From positions 4,104,501 through 4,168,500 of the forward strand of contig NC_008700.1 of NCBI RefSeq assembly GCF_000015245.1: a stretch of DNA of 64,000 nt. The letters are read 5' to 3'. Made by a program: the position numbers and the translations under genes. Shown piece by piece: positions 61,898 to 64,000 of this stretch. The notes beneath the pieces are model-generated. The model was not told the DNA's origin. It was given only the letters and a program-made list of their open reading frames with translations, and did not search any database. The stretch's first letter is position 1; each line of letters starts with the position of its first letter. The stretch is from Shewanella amazonensis SB2B (GTDB lineage Bacteria > Pseudomonadota > Gammaproteobacteria > Enterobacterales > Shewanellaceae).

Positions 61898-63157
61898 GTG
61901 ACCCTGATCACCGGCGCTTTGCTGTTCACCCTGTACCGTCAGTTGGTCACAGAGCAGCAGTATCAGATAGAACAGCATCTGGAAACTGAAAAGCAGCGCT
62001 ATATTCAACTGGCCCAAACCGTTGACCGGCGAAGCTTTGCCGCCCAAATACGGGCAGCCGATCCCAAATCCGTATTGGTGGCCTGGCGCAACAGCTTCGA
62101 CATAGTCGGTTCCCTGAGTCTGATGCCGGAAGATATTCCCCTGCTGCCGGAAACGGTGGAGTTTCCCATTCTGACCGGCGGCCCGGACAAGCTGCACATA
62201 CTCACAGGTGGCCTCGTTATCACCCGCTACGGGCCTGTGCTTATCGCCACCCGTACCGACCAACTGGCGACCCTGATTAAGAAATTTCTGCGGGCTGCCG
62301 TGACCACCATGACCCTGACCATAGTGCTGACCATGGCCCTGGGATATCTGTTTTCCAAAGCCATTCTGCGCCGCTTGGTGCAATACAACCGGCTGGCACA
62401 GCGCATCGAGCGCGGCCACTACGATACCCGACTGCCGGTGAGTTGGCGTCAGGATGAATTCGATATGCTGGCGCGCCAGTTTAACCGGGTACTGGACACC
62501 CTCGAAGCCAACCTCCAGGCAGTGCGCGGGGTAACCGACAATATCGCCCACGACCTGCGCACCCCGCTGTCTCACCTTCGCATCGGGCTGGAACAACTGA
62601 GAGATAAGCCCCAGGAAGAACGCGCAGATAAAGCCGAGCAGTTGATCGAAGAGCTGGACTTTTGTCTCGCCACCTTCGATGCCATGTTGTCTTTGACCCG
62701 TATCGAAGAAGGGCAGCAACAGCTGGATTTGCAACAGTTAAGTCTGTCGCAGTTGTGTGCCGATTTGGTGGAAATGGCCGAATTGCTGGCCGAAGAGCGC
62801 GGTCAAACCCTCAGTCTGGAACTCGGCCGTGAATGCACGCTGCAGGGCGATAAGCATTTGTTGTTTCAAGCGCTGTTTAATCTGGTGGACAACGCCATCA
62901 AGTACGCAGGTGACGGCGCGGCAATCAGCATCAGCCAGAATGGCCGAGAAGTGGTGATTGCCGACAATGGTCCCGGGATCCCGCCGGAAAGCCGTGAGCG
63001 GGTGTTCGAGCGCCTGGTGCGACTCGACCCCAGCCGTCATCATCAGGGCACGGGGCTTGGCCTGTCTATGGTGAAGGCGATATTATCGCGCCATCAGGCC
63101 CATATACGCCTCGAAGACAACCAACCGGGTCTGAGAGCCGTCATCGAGTTTCAATAA
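61898..63157 (+). CDS. sensor histidine kinase (N-terminus uncertain)
   Basis: 419 aa from the first in-frame GTG, 61898. HAMP (RRLVQYNRLAQRIERG), dimerisation domain with phospho-His (NIAHDLRTPLSHLRIGLEQL), and HATPase_c (NLVDNAIKYAGDG, VIADNGPGIP, GTGLGLSMV). The GTG cuts into the first membrane helix: in-frame codons upstream read SSIWGITLIFTALVTLITGA, a normal helix with a charged lead-in. The frame is open back to 61805 with no ATG/GTG/TTG. Possible real starts are ATT 61844, sharing a base with the response regulator stop, or ATC 61826 with GGGGAG 6 nt upstream. Confidence 0.88.
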   Translation: MTLITGALLFTLYRQLVTEQQYQIEQHLETEKQRYIQLAQTVDRRSFAAQIRAADPKSVLVAWRNSFDIVGSLSLMPEDIPLLPETVEFPILTGGPDKLHILTGGLVITRYGPVLIATRTDQLATLIKKFLRAAVTTMTLTIVLTMALGYLFSKAILRRLVQYNRLAQRIERGHYDTRLPVSWRQDEFDMLARQFNRVLDTLEANLQAVRGVTDNIAHDLRTPLSHLRIGLEQLRDKPQEERADKAEQLIEELDFCLATFDAMLSLTRIEEGQQQLDLQQLSLSQLCADLVEMAELLAEERGQTLSLELGRECTLQGDKHLLFQALFNLVDNAIKYAGDGAAISISQNGREVVIADNGPGIPPESRERVFERLVRLDPSRHHQGTGLGLSMVKAILSRHQAHIRLEDNQPGLRAVIEFQ

Positions 63158-63160
63158 GTT

Positions 63161-63835
63161 ATGTATCGCATCATCGCCGACGAGACGGACTTTCTCGTTA
63201 TCGACAAGGCACCGGGCGTGCACTTTCACAGCCAGGATGGCAGCGCCGGTGTAGTGGCGCAGGTTGAATCCGATTTGGGGATAGATCTCTACCCCGTGCA
63301 TCGATTGGACACCCTCACCTCTGGCCTGATCATACTGGCCAAATCCAGTGCCGCTGCAGCAGACTTTACCGAGCTGTTCAGCCGTCACGGGGTGCAGAAA
63401 TACTATCTGGCGCTTGCCAAAGGCAAGCCAAAGAAGAAACAGGGCAAGATTGCAGGTGATATGGCCAAGTCACGCCGCAGCCAATACAAGTTACTGCGGA
63501 CCATGGAAAACCCGGCCGTCACCCAATTTTTCTCTGCCTCGGTGGCCGAGGGATTAAGGGCCTACCTGCTCAAGCCCCTCACCGGAAAAACCCATCAGCT
63601 CAGAGTGGCTCTGGCAAGCCTGGGCACCCCCATACTCGGTGATACCCTTTACGGAGGCGAGAGCTCAGACAGGGGGTATTTGCACGCCTGGCAACTGGAG
63701 TTCCAATTTCGAAGTCGGGATTACCGTTTTGAAAGTAAGCCCTCGGTGGGCGAAGCCTTCTGTTCAGACACCTTATCACAACAGCTCAAAAACGACTGGT
63801 GCAATCCATCAGACCTGGAGTGGCCCGGCCGCTGA
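63161..63835 (+). CDS. RluA-family pseudouridine synthase
   Basis: 224 aa. Catalytic Asp50 in HRLDTLTSGL, the RluA variant; earlier FLVIDKAPGVHFHS and later TGKTHQLRVALASLG are family motifs. No S4 domain; the length fits a compact subfamily often encoded beside envelope two-component systems. RNA target unknown. It starts 3 nt after the kinase. Its last 27 nt overlap the convergent GGDEF gene. Confidence 0.88.
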   Translation: MYRIIADETDFLVIDKAPGVHFHSQDGSAGVVAQVESDLGIDLYPVHRLDTLTSGLIILAKSSAAAADFTELFSRHGVQKYYLALAKGKPKKKQGKIAGDMAKSRRSQYKLLRTMENPAVTQFFSASVAEGLRAYLLKPLTGKTHQLRVALASLGTPILGDTLYGGESSDRGYLHAWQLEFQFRSRDYRFESKPSVGEAFCSDTLSQQLKNDWCNPSDLEWPGR

Positions 63836-64000
63836 GTCCATCACGCAGTTGCGGCCACCTGCCTTGGCCTGATACATGGCGTGGTCGGCTGCCGAAATCA
63901 GCTGAGAGACACTCATCCCATCCACCATCGCGGCGCAGCCAAAACTTGCGCTCAATACCACTTCATCGTCATCCCAGCGCAGCGCCGTTGCAGCCAGACT
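63809..64000 (-). CDS. GGDEF domain protein, C-terminal fragment (5' end outside window)
   Basis: Only the last 63 residues are in view, entering from the right edge. VLSASFGCAAM then ISAADHAMYQAKAGGRNCV matches the end of GGDEF (diguanylate cyclase) domains, the usual ADxAMYxAKxxGRN motif. The GG(D/E)EF active site itself lies outside, so activity cannot be judged. Overlaps the RluA-type gene by 27 nt. Confidence 0.8.
   Translation of the reverse strand, partial: SLAATALRWDDDEVVLSASFGCAAMVDGMSVSQLISAADHAMYQAKAGGRNCVMDSAAGPLQV

Noticed and set aside
61763..62734. Long antisense frame opposite the histidine kinase
   Set aside because: Overlaps two firmly identified genes and shows no protein-like motif.
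1..64000. Mobile elements, prophage, CRISPR or defence island
   Set aside because: No transposase, integrase, direct repeat array, restriction or toxin-antitoxin gene was seen; the gene content and order look like core chromosome.

Overview
The window reads as core chromosome of a gammaproteobacterium of the Alteromonadales, most likely Shewanella. That is an inference from protein-level resemblance and gene order (plsB-lexA-sulA, a caa3-type oxidase cluster with SURF1-ctaA-ctaB-SCO, greB/ompR-envZ, nfuA, a che cluster, moaABCDE-modABC); no database search was possible. Coding density is high, base composition is even, and I see no transposase, integrase, phage gene, CRISPR array or rRNA. The window is bounded by a CusA-type efflux gene cut at its 5' end (left) and the C-terminal end of a GGDEF protein (right, minus strand).

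Layout. 1-5.2 kb: heavy-metal RND pump, periplasmic RNase T2/RNase I, a two-domain VOC protein divergent from a single-domain globin, and tRNA-Gly(CCC). 5.2-10.3 kb: Mtr-type permease and plsB on the minus strand, divergent from an SOS-controlled lexA-sulA pair with two LexA boxes. 10.3-19.3 kb: cytochrome c oxidase. Subunit II carries two tandem cytochrome c domains; then coxA, ctaG, coxC, a DUF2909 protein on the opposite strand, SURF1, a CX3C thioredoxin-like protein, heme A synthase, heme O synthase and SCO. 19.4-27.3 kb: a chemotaxis operon (STAS, CheY, CheA, CheW, triple-PAS MCP, CheR, CheB) whose MCP ends in a CheR-tether pentapeptide. 27.3-40.3 kb: polysaccharide deacetylase, MATE (DinF-like), nfuA, M14 peptidase, comF/bioH divergent pair, a disordered Q-rich protein, LTA-synthase-like sulfatase, tex and greB. 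40.5-46.5 kb: ompR-envZ, an MCP, peroxiredoxin, small unknown proteins, SnoaL-like and GNAT genes. 46.5-52.5 kb: two more GNATs, a PfkB kinase, a MOSC protein, a YggL-like protein and a dCache MCP. 52.8-60.2 kb: ETF-ubiquinone oxidoreductase, then a Moco riboswitch and an eight-gene molybdenum operon (moaABCDE-modABC). 60.2-64 kb: ygiW-like OB-fold protein, PepSY-like protein, a two-component system, and a RluA-type pseudouridine synthase.

How the parts work together. The oxidase cluster encodes structural subunits plus copper delivery (CtaG, SCO, perhaps the CX3C protein) and heme A biosynthesis. The molybdenum operon joins cofactor synthesis with molybdate import behind one cofactor-sensing leader. 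The chemotaxis operon is self-contained for signalling and adaptation but lacks CheD and CheZ.

I found no clearly new multi-gene system. The observations most worth checking are the caa3 subunit II with duplicated heme domains, the Moco leader heading moa+mod, the CheR-tether MCP, start codons of SURF1 and DUF2909 that overlap head to head, a histidine kinase that seems to need a non-canonical start, an RNase T2 with Glu replaced by Gln in the second active-site segment, and a 57-codon gene candidate at 46498-46671.
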